NCBI RefSeq assembly: GCF_041903755.1
Contig: NZ_JBBWVE010000015.1
Span: forward strand, 62,001 to 126,000
Origin: Thiocapsa roseilacustris
GTDB lineage: Bacteria > Pseudomonadota > Gammaproteobacteria > Chromatiales > Chromatiaceae
Length of the DNA: 64,000 bases
Direction of reading: 5' to 3'
Shown: positions 32,534 through 40,827 of the stretch, piece by piece
Position numbering within the stretch: position 1 is the first letter of the stretch
How the letters are laid out: the number at the start of each line of letters is the position of its first letter
Notes under the pieces: generated by a model
The model's input: only the letters and a program-made list of their open reading frames with translations
What the model was told of the DNA's origin: nothing
The model's database searches: none
Translations under genes and position numbers: made by a program

Positions 32534-34388
32534 AAGGTCGGCACTACAGGCGATTAGTGTATAAGGGCATGAAGCGCGGCGGTGATCCTCGGTGGCGGCT
32601 GCGCGGGCAGCTGCAGATTCAGCCGGTCGAGCAGCAGTTGCTGGTCGGCCTCCGGCTCGGTGTAACGGCTCAGAATGAGGGTACGGCCATCGGTCGTCGG
32701 CAGATGGACATCGACCATCTGGATGGCGGCGAATTTCTCCAAGGCGGACCTTGGGGTCAGACCCGGAGCAAGGGGGCGCAGACGGGCCTTCAGGGTGACT
32801 TGGAGGCAATACGCCAGGAAGGCGACGAAAATGTGGGCTTCGATTCTCCGATCCACTTGGTGGTCAATCGGCCGAACACTCAGGTCACCCTTGAGTTCTT
32901 TGAACGCCTGTTCGACTTCAGTGAGTTGGATGTACCAGGTCCAGAGTTGAACGGGATCGTTGCTGGTGAGATTGGAACGTAATAAGTAGCGCCCCTCACG
33001 GCGGCGGACCTGGCGTAGTTTCTTGCGATTGAGCGAAAAGGTGAAGGTTTCGTCAGTGACGGATTCATCGGGTGCGGGCACCTGGATGCGCATCAATCCA
33101 TAGGCACGCCCGGCGTCTTTCTTGGCCGCGCCGAGTTTCAATAAGAGCTCGTCACGGCTGAGGGTTTGCCGCTGCAATTCTTTCAGGCGTTTGCATAAGC
33201 GCTTTAGACGCCGCCGGCGCATGGCCCGTTCCTTATCCTGCCGCCCGGCGCTGCGGGCCAGGACGTACAACTCGCCGTCCTGGTCCAGGAGCTTGACCGT
33301 GACCTGATCACGCACCGCGGCCCAGGGCTTGGTCAGAAAAGACTTTTCCAGCTTGGTCAAGCGCCCTTTGGGCGTGCCGACCAGATAGTGCACCGGGGGA
33401 TCCGATGCGCGCATCAGGGCCAGGGTCTCTTCGGTCGGAATACCGCGGTCCATCACCCAGATGCGGTCGGCTTTGCCGTATTGGGCCTCGATCTTGGCGA
33501 GGGCGTCGGTGAGCGTTTGTTTATCGAGGGTATTGCCGGCGAGCACCTCGTAGGCCAAGGGAAAACCATCCGGGGTGACGATCAGGGCGATGATCACCTG
33601 CACGCAATCGGAGCGCTTGTCACGACTATAGCCGAATTTGCGCTTGCCACTCTCCGGCGGGTCGCATTCGAAATAGGTACTGGTCAAATCGTAGAGGAGC
33701 AGGTCAAAGCGGGCATCAAACAAGAGCCGCCAGCGCTCCTGAAGGAAGGTGAACAAGGCCTGCTTGTGCTCCACGAGATGATCAAGACAGCGATAGAGGG
33801 TATGACTCTGGGCAATCGAGAAATCTTCCCCGAGCAGGTCACCCATGGCACTGTGATCGAACCAGTGACGGTGCAGGCGCCATTCACTGCCGGGGTCGAT
33901 CAGACGGTAGGCGACCAGGGTCTTGAGCACATTCAGCCAGCGCGTGCCTTTGCGGCTCGGTGGCAGTCGCGGCTGCCAGAAGGTGTCCAGCTGCAGCAGG
34001 TCCCACAACCCGCAGGCCAACCAACACGCGCCCCATTGTCGGGGATGGCGCAACTGCAATCCGCTCAACTTCACCTGGACCACTGCGCAGGCCAGTTCCG
34101 GCGCCGGGCGGTCCTCCGGAAACAGCGCCAACTGGGTCGCGGTGCCCGTGTCCTCGTCGAAGACGGCAATGGAGCGGCACCAGGCCGCGCGCTGCACGTC
34201 GTTGATCTCCCCGAGATACAACACATGGCGCTGCACCACCCGCCCATCCGCGACACGGCGATTCTCCACGACGCTCCAGTAACGGTGTTCTTTGCCGTCT
34301 TTCTTGCGGATTTTGGACCGTAGAAACATGCCGATAGTGTCCTCGGCTCGGCGCTCCGGCTCAAGGACCAAGGTCGGCACTACAGGCG
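32534..34388 (-). mobile_element. IS1634-family insertion element bounded by 19-bp direct repeats
   Basis: AAGGTCGGCACTACAGGCG occurs in the same orientation at 32534-32552 and 34370-34388, tightly bracketing the transposase gene. I see no clear inverted repeats just inside. IS1634 itself is known for unusually long, variable direct repeats at its target, so the 19-mer may be a target duplication; alternatively it belongs to the element. Confidence 0.65.
32554..34329 (-). CDS. IS1634-family transposase
   Basis: A DDE transposase of about 591 residues from ATG 34329 (MFLRSKIRKKDGKEHRYWSV). The domain order is normal: N-terminal region, FDLLLYDLTSTYFECDPPES with the first catalytic Asp, IWVMDRGIPTEETL with the second, and the C-terminal Glu region around QLTEVEQAFKELKGDLSVRP. 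An alternative GTG start at 34380 lies within the flanking direct repeat. The gene looks intact, so the element may be active. Confidence 0.9.
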   Translation of the reverse strand: MFLRSKIRKKDGKEHRYWSVVENRRVADGRVVQRHVLYLGEINDVQRAAWCRSIAVFDEDTGTATQLALFPEDRPAPELACAVVQVKLSGLQLRHPRQWGACWLACGLWDLLQLDTFWQPRLPPSRKGTRWLNVLKTLVAYRLIDPGSEWRLHRHWFDHSAMGDLLGEDFSIAQSHTLYRCLDHLVEHKQALFTFLQERWRLLFDARFDLLLYDLTSTYFECDPPESGKRKFGYSRDKRSDCVQVIIALIVTPDGFPLAYEVLAGNTLDKQTLTDALAKIEAQYGKADRIWVMDRGIPTEETLALMRASDPPVHYLVGTPKGRLTKLEKSFLTKPWAAVRDQVTVKLLDQDGELYVLARSAGRQDKERAMRRRRLKRLCKRLKELQRQTLSRDELLLKLGAAKKDAGRAYGLMRIQVPAPDESVTDETFTFSLNRKKLRQVRRREGRYLLRSNLTSNDPVQLWTWYIQLTEVEQAFKELKGDLSVRPIDHQVDRRIEAHIFVAFLAYCLQVTLKARLRPLAPGLTPRSALEKFAAIQMVDVHLPTTDGRTLILSRYTEPEADQQLLLDRLNLQLPAQPPPRITAALHALIH

Positions 34389-34498
34389 TTTTTGCACAAA
34401 CCGCTTTCGCGTAATCAGATACTTAACCGACTAACCGGGGTCAAAATGGACCGAAAATCGCGAAATCCAGGGTCGAATAGTCGAAGTCGGGCTAGTAG

Positions 34499-34527
34499 CT
34501 GATAGCTGATAGCTGATAGCTGATAGC
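34499..34527. repeat. Tandem heptamer (AGCTGAT)n
   Basis: Four consecutive AGCTGAT units in the 190-base gap between the IS element and the arxA-like gene. Simple repeat; no coding function. Confidence 0.8.
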
Positions 34528-34576
34528 CGGAGGCTAACGAATCCCACCCAACAACAAAAACCAAAGGAGACCACCG

Positions 34577-37060
34577 ATGGACATCCTGAGCACAGGACTC
34601 TCGCGCCGCCGCTTCCTGCAGGCCAGCGGCACGGCCGGCACCTTGGGCGCGGTCGGACTGGGCGGAGGCGCCCTGACCACGCTGCGCGAGGCCGAGGCGC
34701 AAGCGGCCACCACGCCCGGCGAGACCAAGATCACCAAAAACATCTGCCATCAGTGCCCGGCGCGTTGCGGCATCGATGTCTACACCACCGATGGACGCGT
34801 GCATGCCATCTACGGCAGCACCGAGCACCCCATCTCCAACGGCAAGCTCTGCCCCAAGGGGCCGCTCGGAACCTACATCCTCTACGATCCCGACCGCTTC
34901 AAGGGGCCGATGAAGCGCACCAACCCGAACAAGGGGCGCGACGAGGACCCCGGCTTCGTGCCCATCTCCTGGGAGGAGGCGCTCGACACGGTCGCCGAGC
35001 GGTTGAATACGCTGCGCGACAAGGGCGAGTCGCATCGGTTCGCACTTTGCTACGGCCGCGGCTGGGGCGCCTCCTGCGCCGGTTTGCAGGGCACCTTCGG
35101 AGAGCTCTATGGCTCGCCGAATGTCGCCATCGGTCACTCATCGATGTGCTCGGACGGCAGCATTCTGTCGAAAAAGGCGCTCGACGGGATCGGCAGCTAC
35201 AACGCCTATGACTACGCCAACGCCAACATGCTCCTGATGTTCGGCGTCGGCTTCCTGGAAGCCTTCCGGCCCTACAACAACAACATGCAGATGTGGGGCT
35301 ACATCCGCGGCGTGAAGGTGCCCAAGACCCGGATCACCGCCGTCGACATCCACATCAACACCACGCTCGCCGGCTCGGATCGGGCGCTCATGATCAAGCC
35401 CGGCACCGACGGCGCGCTGGCGCTGGCGATCGCCCATGTGATTCTCACCGAGGGACTCTGGGAGCGCGCGTTCGTCGGCGACTTCACGGACGGGGTGAAT
35501 CGCTTCAAGACCGGCGAGACAGTCGATCCGGGCCTGTTCGAGGAGAAATGGGTCAAAGGCCTGGTCGACTGGTGGAACATCGAGCTCAAGGACCGCACCC
35601 CGGCCTGGGCCGCCGAGGTCACCGACCTCTACGAGCGCGACATCCTGGCCACCGCTCGCGAGTTCGGCACGACCCGGCCGAGCATCGCGCTCTTCGAGCG
35701 CGGCGCCCACGCCCATTCCAACGGCGTGCTGAACGGCATGACGATCCATGCGCTCAACGCCCTGGTCGGCTCCTTCTACGCCATGGGCGGACTCATGTAT
35801 CAGATGGGTCCCTCGTACGGACCCATGCCGGTCGATGCGAAAGACTTCACCGACGACTATGCCGCGAACGGCCCCTGGAAGACGCAGCCGCGCATCGATC
35901 TGAAGGGTGACAAGGACGGCTATCTGCTCGCCAACAACATGCTTCAGGAACTCGGACCCAACTCGCTCGCGGGCAAGCCCTACAAGCTCGACACCGTCAT
36001 GTTCTACCTGACCAACCCGATTTGGACCGCCCCCAACGGTCAGGTCTGGGAGGAGGCGCTCAAGGAGCTGTTCGTCATCGATACCTCGCCCTTCCCGGGC
36101 GAGTCGGCCATGTTCGCCGATCTGATCCTGCCCGATCACACCTATCTGGAGCGCCTGCAGGACGCACCGACCTACCCCTTCAAGGGCTGGCCGATGGCGC
36201 AGCTTCGGGTGCCGGCCGTCAAGCCGCTTTACGACACCCAGTACTACGGCGACACCCTGATCGAAATCGGCAAGCGCATCAAAGGACCGATGGGCGATTA
36301 CTACAAGGCGCTCGACAACACCGAGAACGTCATCCGCCATCTGGCCAAGGGCTTCGCGACGGACCCGGGTGACAACGGGGTCAATGACTTCGAGAGCTGG
36401 AAGGAAAAGGGCGTCTGGTACAAGAAGCCCTACATCTATCGCTTCGTCGACGGCGACTTCTACACCTGGGACGGCCAGGACTACGCCACCCTCATGACCG
36501 AGGAGGAGGTGAAGGAAAACCTCTTCAAGACCGACTCGGGCAAGTTCGAGCTGCGTTCCGGTTGGCTCGAGTCCAATGCCGACTGGATTGCGCAGAAGAC
36601 CGGGCGCGACCCGAGAAAGTTGATGTTCCCGCATTGGGAAGAGCCGGTCCATCCTGGCGGCGGTGACCTTTATATGGTCACGCCCAAGGTCGCGATGCAT
36701 GCCGAGGGTCGCGGTGCGAATCTCCCCGTCGCCATCGCCAACCTGCAACCCGTGCTGGGCGGGAGCAAGACCGCCTACATCGAGATCAATCCGCAAACCG
36801 CGCGCGAGCGCGGCATCGCGAACGGCGCGAGGGTCCGCCTGACATCCGACCTCGGCAGTATCGAAGGCTATTGCAAGTATTACGAGGGCTGCCGGCCAGA
36901 CACCATCGTTTACCCGATGGAGCACGGCCACTGGGCGATGGGCCGCTGGGCCAAGGATCGCCTGCCGGGGCATTGCGGCGAGATCACGGTCAATCAGTCC
37001 GACCGAATCACGGGCCAGTGCAGCTACTACACCACCAAGGTGAGCATCGCCCCTGCTTGA
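34577..37060 (+). CDS. arxA: Arsenite oxidase ArxA-like molybdopterin oxidoreductase
   Basis: An 827-residue catalytic subunit of the DMSO-reductase family, exported by Tat (LSRRRFLQASG). The 4Fe-4S site is C57-x2-C60-x3-C64-x27-C92, the spacing described for Arr/Arx enzymes. CYGRGWG (158-164) matches the GRGWG motif reported to mark ArxA against ArrA. HSSMC (Cys191) fits the expected Mo-ligand position. Length agrees with ArxA and not with the longer TtrA or SoeA. Together with the ferredoxin, NrfD and TorD-type genes downstream and acr3 10 kb away, arsenite oxidation to arsenate coupled to quinone is the best reading. Other PsrA/PhsA-type substrates (polysulfide, thiosulfate, selenium oxyanions) are not excluded. 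An arxB' gene is absent upstream. Confidence 0.68.
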   Translation: MDILSTGLSRRRFLQASGTAGTLGAVGLGGGALTTLREAEAQAATTPGETKITKNICHQCPARCGIDVYTTDGRVHAIYGSTEHPISNGKLCPKGPLGTYILYDPDRFKGPMKRTNPNKGRDEDPGFVPISWEEALDTVAERLNTLRDKGESHRFALCYGRGWGASCAGLQGTFGELYGSPNVAIGHSSMCSDGSILSKKALDGIGSYNAYDYANANMLLMFGVGFLEAFRPYNNNMQMWGYIRGVKVPKTRITAVDIHINTTLAGSDRALMIKPGTDGALALAIAHVILTEGLWERAFVGDFTDGVNRFKTGETVDPGLFEEKWVKGLVDWWNIELKDRTPAWAAEVTDLYERDILATAREFGTTRPSIALFERGAHAHSNGVLNGMTIHALNALVGSFYAMGGLMYQMGPSYGPMPVDAKDFTDDYAANGPWKTQPRIDLKGDKDGYLLANNMLQELGPNSLAGKPYKLDTVMFYLTNPIWTAPNGQVWEEALKELFVIDTSPFPGESAMFADLILPDHTYLERLQDAPTYPFKGWPMAQLRVPAVKPLYDTQYYGDTLIEIGKRIKGPMGDYYKALDNTENVIRHLAKGFATDPGDNGVNDFESWKEKGVWYKKPYIYRFVDGDFYTWDGQDYATLMTEEEVKENLFKTDSGKFELRSGWLESNADWIAQKTGRDPRKLMFPHWEEPVHPGGGDLYMVTPKVAMHAEGRGANLPVAIANLQPVLGGSKTAYIEINPQTARERGIANGARVRLTSDLGSIEGYCKYYEGCRPDTIVYPMEHGHWAMGRWAKDRLPGHCGEITVNQSDRITGQCSYYTTKVSIAPA

Positions 37061-37269
37061 GCATTGAGCCGCGCCTGAGCGCAATCGTGGCGTTTGAGAG
37101 TCGAGCACTGTTCGGCGGGTATCAAAGACCTCTTCCGAGCGCGGCTCAAGACATTAAAAGAATCACTTGAATCGCGTCGCGCCGACGCCTCGGAGTGCAT
37201 GCGAGACCGACCAAACGTTCGATGCTTTCCCGTCGCACCGAACGCGATTCAACAAACGAGGATTCAGAA

Positions 37270-38034
37270 ATGGCGAAATGGGGAATGGTCATCGATCTGG
37301 ACACGTGCACCGGCTGCCAAGCCTGCACGACGGCCTGCGCGATGGAGAACAACCGCCTGCCCGGCGAGAACTGGCAGGACGTGCTCTTCTATCACGAGGG
37401 CACCTATCCGAACGTGAAGCTGATGTGGTTCCCGCGACCCTGCATGCACTGCGAGAACCCCTCCTGCGTGTCGGTCTGCCCGACCAAGGCGACCTACAAG
37501 GATCCGGACGGCGGCTTCGTGCTGATGGACTACAACAAGTGCATCGGCTGCAAATACTGCCAGGTCGCCTGCCCGTACGGCGTGCGCTTCTATGTCGACG
37601 AGAAGGCGGTGGTGCAGCCGGATATCCGCGGGGTCTTCCCGAGCGAGGCGGGCCGCCAGTGGGATCCGCCCTACAAGGGTCCGCAGGATGATCCCTCGCG
37701 CGGGATCGGCATCCAGCCGCACGGCGTCGTCTCCAAGTGCACCTTCTGCTACCACAAGGTCAGCAAGGCGCCGAAGGGTGTGGCCGATCTCGACGAGGAT
37801 ATTCCGGAGCTCAAGGAGTACGTACCGGCCTGCGTGCGGGTCTGCGCCCCGAAGGCCCGCTTCTTCGGCGACCTGGATCAGCCCAACAGCAACGTTAACA
37901 AGATGATCGCGGACAAGCGCGGCGTGCGCCTGAAGGACGAGACCGGCAACAAACCGCAGGTCTACTACCTCTCGGGCGGCGCGACGGCCTCGGTGCCGTC
38001 GTTGCGCAGCATGAGCGATTCGGACAAGGGCTAA
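37270..38034 (+). CDS. arxB: Four-cluster ferredoxin subunit (ArxB/PsrB type)
   Basis: A 254-residue electron-transfer subunit starting MAKWGMVIDLDTCTGCQACT. Four Cys groups are visible: CTGCQACTTAC, CMHCENPSCVSVC, CIGCKYCQVAC and the split CTFC...CVRVC, each for one 4Fe-4S cluster. It would pass electrons between the Mo subunit and the NrfD-type membrane subunit. No own Tat signal, so it probably travels with the catalytic subunit. The ATG at 37270 follows CGAGGATTCAGAA; 209 noncoding bases separate it from arxA. Its TAA stop forms the start of a TAAACCGCG repeat. Confidence 0.82.
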   Translation: MAKWGMVIDLDTCTGCQACTTACAMENNRLPGENWQDVLFYHEGTYPNVKLMWFPRPCMHCENPSCVSVCPTKATYKDPDGGFVLMDYNKCIGCKYCQVACPYGVRFYVDEKAVVQPDIRGVFPSEAGRQWDPPYKGPQDDPSRGIGIQPHGVVSKCTFCYHKVSKAPKGVADLDEDIPELKEYVPACVRVCAPKARFFGDLDQPNSNVNKMIADKRGVRLKDETGNKPQVYYLSGGATASVPSLRSMSDSDKG

Positions 38035-38162
38035 ACCGCGTCCAGAGCGACATGCGTCATTTTCACTTTGTGTCGGGATTAGGGAGTCTTCCGAACCTCG
38101 TGGAGACGCGGTTTAGAATTTTAAATTTTTTAGAACTTTAGACCGCGCTGGGCGCGGTTTAA
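38032..38162. repeat. TAAACCGCG-family composite repeat inside the arx-like operon
   Basis: Begins with the arxB stop (TAAACCGCGTCCAGAGCGAC), continues to GGAGACGCGGTTTAGAATTT, an AT-rich spacer, then AGACCGCGCTGGGCGCGG TTTAAG. It ends 15 bases before the membrane subunit ATG, so it forms nearly the whole gap between the two genes. Confidence 0.85.
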
Positions 38163-38177
38163 GGGGAGAAGATCACG

Positions 38178-39332
38178 ATGACCAGCGTCACCGTTTCAAA
38201 CAAAGAGATCACCGGCAAACAGCTCGGCATCATGCTGCTCGCCCTGATCGGGCTCGGCATTGCCGGCGGGATTGCCATCAGCAACCTGATGGCGGAGGGC
38301 CACGCGGCCTACAACAGCAGCAACCTCGGGCTCTTCTGGGGCTTTCCGATTGTGATCTACGACTATTTTCTGTTGACCTCCACGGGGCTGGCGATGATCG
38401 CCTCGATGGCCCTGCTCTTCGGCGGGGAGGACTTTCGCCCCATCGTTCGGCGCGCGCTCTGGCTGGCGCTGGCCGGCCTGATCGGCGGGGTCGCGGTCCT
38501 GATGATGGAGCTGGGCCATCCGCTGCGCGCACTTTGGGCGATCCCCTTCAGCTTCGCCTTCAGCTCGCCGCTCTATTGGAAGGTCATGGCGGTGAGCTTC
38601 TATGTCCTGTCGCTCCTGATCCTGCAGGTGCGAATGATGAAGCCGGATTGGCGCATGCAGGATCTGCGGATCAACGCGATGGTCACACTGGCGCTGGCAC
38701 TCGGCGTCACGGCCATCGCAGGTGTCGTCTACGGCTCGCAAAGCTTTCGGCCCTTCTGGGCCTCGGGCGATATCCCGGTCGCCTTCATCTTCGAGTCGCT
38801 CCTGGGCGGGCTGGCCTTCATCATCTTCTTCACCTATCTCGCCTACGCCTTCAACGCGGCGGCGGTTCCGGCCAGCGTCAAACGACTCTTCAACGACCGC
38901 TTGTCAGGTCTGCTGGCCCTGGCGATCTTCATCCATCTTCTGTTCGTCCTCGCACGGATGAGCAGCGGCCTTTACGGGAATGCCGAGGGCCTGCAGGTCT
39001 GGCAGGCGATCGCAACCTCCCCGCTCTTCTTTGCCGAGATCTTCATCGGTCTGCTGTTGCCGCTCGTGCTGCTGGTGAATCCCGGCACGCGCACCCGCCC
39101 CTGGGCACAGATCCTCGCCGCGCTGCTGGTGATGAATGCACTGCTGATCTCGCGCTACGAATACATCATCGGCGGTCAGCTGGTACCGCTGTTCAAGGGG
39201 TCCTGGGCACCGGAGCTGCTGAGCTATGTCCCATCGCCCACCGAGTGGCTGCTCCTGCTGGTCGCCATCTTCCTGTCGAATGCGGTCAACGCCTTCGGGG
39301 AGGTGACCTTGCGTCTCGGGCGCGAGGGCTGA
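38178..39332 (+). CDS. arxC: NrfD/PsrC-type quinone-interacting membrane subunit (ArxC)
   Basis: A 384-residue integral membrane protein with about ten hydrophobic segments, of the NrfD/PsrC family. Typical features are VLMMELGHPLRALWAIPFSF after the third helix and SPLYWKVMAV next to it, the region that binds quinone in PsrC. It would deliver electrons from the periplasmic subunits to the quinone pool or the reverse. The gene follows GGGGAGAAGATCACG. Family assignment is firm; the Arx label rests on context. Confidence 0.82.
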   Translation: MTSVTVSNKEITGKQLGIMLLALIGLGIAGGIAISNLMAEGHAAYNSSNLGLFWGFPIVIYDYFLLTSTGLAMIASMALLFGGEDFRPIVRRALWLALAGLIGGVAVLMMELGHPLRALWAIPFSFAFSSPLYWKVMAVSFYVLSLLILQVRMMKPDWRMQDLRINAMVTLALALGVTAIAGVVYGSQSFRPFWASGDIPVAFIFESLLGGLAFIIFFTYLAYAFNAAAVPASVKRLFNDRLSGLLALAIFIHLLFVLARMSSGLYGNAEGLQVWQAIATSPLFFAEIFIGLLLPLVLLVNPGTRTRPWAQILAALLVMNALLISRYEYIIGGQLVPLFKGSWAPELLSYVPSPTEWLLLLVAIFLSNAVNAFGEVTLRLGREG

Positions 39333-39386
39333 TCCGGGTCGGTCGAGCTCGGTGCGCGTTGCCTCGGCACCGATGGGTTTCCAAGA

Positions 39387-39465
39387 TCTCTCACGGAGAC
39401 GCGGAGACAAAAGGCATGTGCTCGGCGCGTTCCGTGTCTCCGTGTCTCCGTGTCTCCGTGAGAGA
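39387..39465. repeat. CTCACGGAGAC hairpin repeat, copy 2
   Basis: CTCTCACGGAGACGCGGAGA pairs with TCTCCGTGAGAG; the right arm carries three tandem GTGTCTCC units. It lies between the NrfD-type and TorD-type genes. Confidence 0.85.
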
Positions 39466-39494
39466 CGTTCCGCAAGTTTTTTGAGGTTGACCCT

Positions 39495-40361
39495 ATGACG
39501 ACCGATGCGATTCGCGTGAGCACATCCGAGTTTTTTCTCTGTCTGGCTCGAGCCTTCGCGATCCCGCAGGCTGCGGACAGCCTGGAGCTGCTTCGCGATG
39601 CCTTGCCGGACGACCTGGCCGAGCTGGCCTCGGACTGTGGCTACGAGATCGACGAACCACTGTCGGACTACCGGGCAGCGATCGCCGAGATCGCCGACAC
39701 AGACCGCCTGTTGGTGATCTATTCGCGGCTCTTTCTGGTGCCGGGCGACCAGCACCCAAGCCTGAGCACGGGCGCCTATCTGGACGGCACGGTCGCCGGC
39801 GGCAGCGTCACCGCGATGGAGACCTGCTATCGGCGTTGCGGACTGGAGAAGGACGCGGCCCTGCAGGATCTGCCGGATCACCTTTCGATCCAGCTGGAGT
39901 TCTTGGCCCGATTGTTCGCCGCCGAGTCGCAGGCAAGCATCACCGGCGAGGCACCCCCGCCGATCGCGGCCAGCGAATTTCTTTCCAGTTTTGTCGCCCG
40001 GTGGATCGTCCCCTTCCGCGCCGACCTCGAAGAGGCGGGCCGTCGATTCAAGCTGGCCGACAACCCCTATCGGCATCTTGCGCGGATCCTCGAGAGCGCC
40101 GTTCGGGCCGAGGTTACGCTGAATCCGATCGAGGCGGCGCCCGCCCCGGCTATCGATCCCGAGATCGCACGCCTGCGCAGCCAGCTCGCCGGCAAAGCCA
40201 TCACCGAAGAGGATCTGGCAATCATCCGGGCACGTCTGGAGGCCGACGGTCTACCCAGCGATCATGTGGCGATCCCGGTCGACGACCGCGACCGTCTCAT
40301 GGGGCTCTCGACCATGGTCCCGCCGGCCGCACCGTCGCATCGGATGGCGTCTCCCGGCTGA
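39495..40361 (+). CDS. arxD: TorD/DmsD-family maturation chaperone (ArxD)
   Basis: A 288-residue cytoplasmic helical protein of the TorD group. YSRLFLVPGDQHPSLSTGAY matches the family phrase (F..P.....Y.S.Y) and DHLSIQLEFLARLFAAE the conserved D.l..EL.F...L pattern. Family members bind the Tat signal of Mo enzymes until cofactor insertion; the natural client is the ArxA-like protein. The last 60 residues (SQLAGKAITEEDLAIIRARL and beyond) extend past the usual 200-230 residue length and have no assignment. Confidence 0.8.
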   Translation: MTTDAIRVSTSEFFLCLARAFAIPQAADSLELLRDALPDDLAELASDCGYEIDEPLSDYRAAIAEIADTDRLLVIYSRLFLVPGDQHPSLSTGAYLDGTVAGGSVTAMETCYRRCGLEKDAALQDLPDHLSIQLEFLARLFAAESQASITGEAPPPIAASEFLSSFVARWIVPFRADLEEAGRRFKLADNPYRHLARILESAVRAEVTLNPIEAAPAPAIDPEIARLRSQLAGKAITEEDLAIIRARLEADGLPSDHVAIPVDDRDRLMGLSTMVPPAAPSHRMASPG

Positions 40362-40403
40362 GCACCGGCGAGCACGGCTCCGCGGCGAGCGCGCTTCGGA
40401 ACC

Positions 40404-40535
40404 ATGCGGTCGCGGAAGCTGCCGATCGTCCTCGTCGCGTGCCTGACCAGCACCGCGCTGCGCGCCGAGCTGTCCGGCTTGCTGGTCACTCCGGCCATCG
40501 TGGCACGTGGCGCAGAGCGCCAGGGGCATGCGTGA
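40404..40535 (+). pseudogene. Signal-peptide-like start cut off by a repeat
   Basis: MRSRKLPIVLVACLTSTALR A looks like a Sec signal peptide, but about half of the 43-residue frame is the GTGACACCCGC repeat read through on the opposite strand. It may be the 5' stub of an exported-protein gene truncated by the repeat. No upstream ribosome site is strong. Confidence 0.25.
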
Positions 40536-40562
40536 CACTGCAGAGCGGGTGTCACGAGCGAC
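40486..40562 (-). repeat. GTGACACCCGC repeat, copy 1
   Basis: On the minus strand it reads TCGTGACACCCGCTCTGCAG, then TGTCACGCATGCCCCTGGCG and CACGATGGCCGGAGTGACC. The same order occurs at 44382-44460, 49655-49732 and 54781-54857. Confidence 0.85.
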
Positions 40563-40620
40563 TGATGATTTGTTGCCGGCTCATGTGCTCGTCCAGCACG
40601 GAAGATGGGTTGAAACCGTT

Positions 40621-40677
40621 CGTTGTCGTTGTCGTTTTCGACCATCGATGCCGCTCCGACCACGACAACGACAACGA
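40621..40677. repeat. CGTTGTC/GACAACG hairpin repeat, copy 2
   Basis: CGTTGTCGTTGTCGTTTTCG, a loop, then CACGACAACGACAACG. Counterpart of the hairpin at 5982-6038. Confidence 0.8.
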
Positions 40678-40827
40678 TAATGATCTCGGACAGTCTCGGA
40701 TCTCTGCACGGCTTCACGACCGACATAACGCGAATCTTGCCTGGACCAACCCCACTATGCGAAGAACGCTGTTGACCTGCGCAGCTCGACACCTGACCCC
40801 AAACCTCGAGTCTCATCGGATCACCGC

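Larger units (their letters stand above)
40362..40827. other. Repeat-filled gap between the chaperone gene and moaA
   Basis: This 466-base region contains a short frame with a signal-peptide-like start (40404-40535), a GTGACACCCGC repeat on the minus strand (about 40486-40562) and a CGTTGTC hairpin (40621-40677). No intact gene is supported. Confidence 0.6.

Noticed and set aside
34577..37060. Sulfite dehydrogenase SoeA or tetrathionate reductase TtrA
   Set aside because: Those subunits are longer (about 950-1000 residues), and SoeA lacks a Tat signal. Length, Cys spacing and the GRGWG motif favour ArxA. PsrA-type activity remains possible and is stated in the annotation.
35138..37108. A 656-codon open frame on the minus strand
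   Set aside because: It lies fully antisense to the arxA-like gene, whose domains and motifs are clear; the reverse product is low in hydrophobic order and has no known motif. High-GC antisense frames are common.
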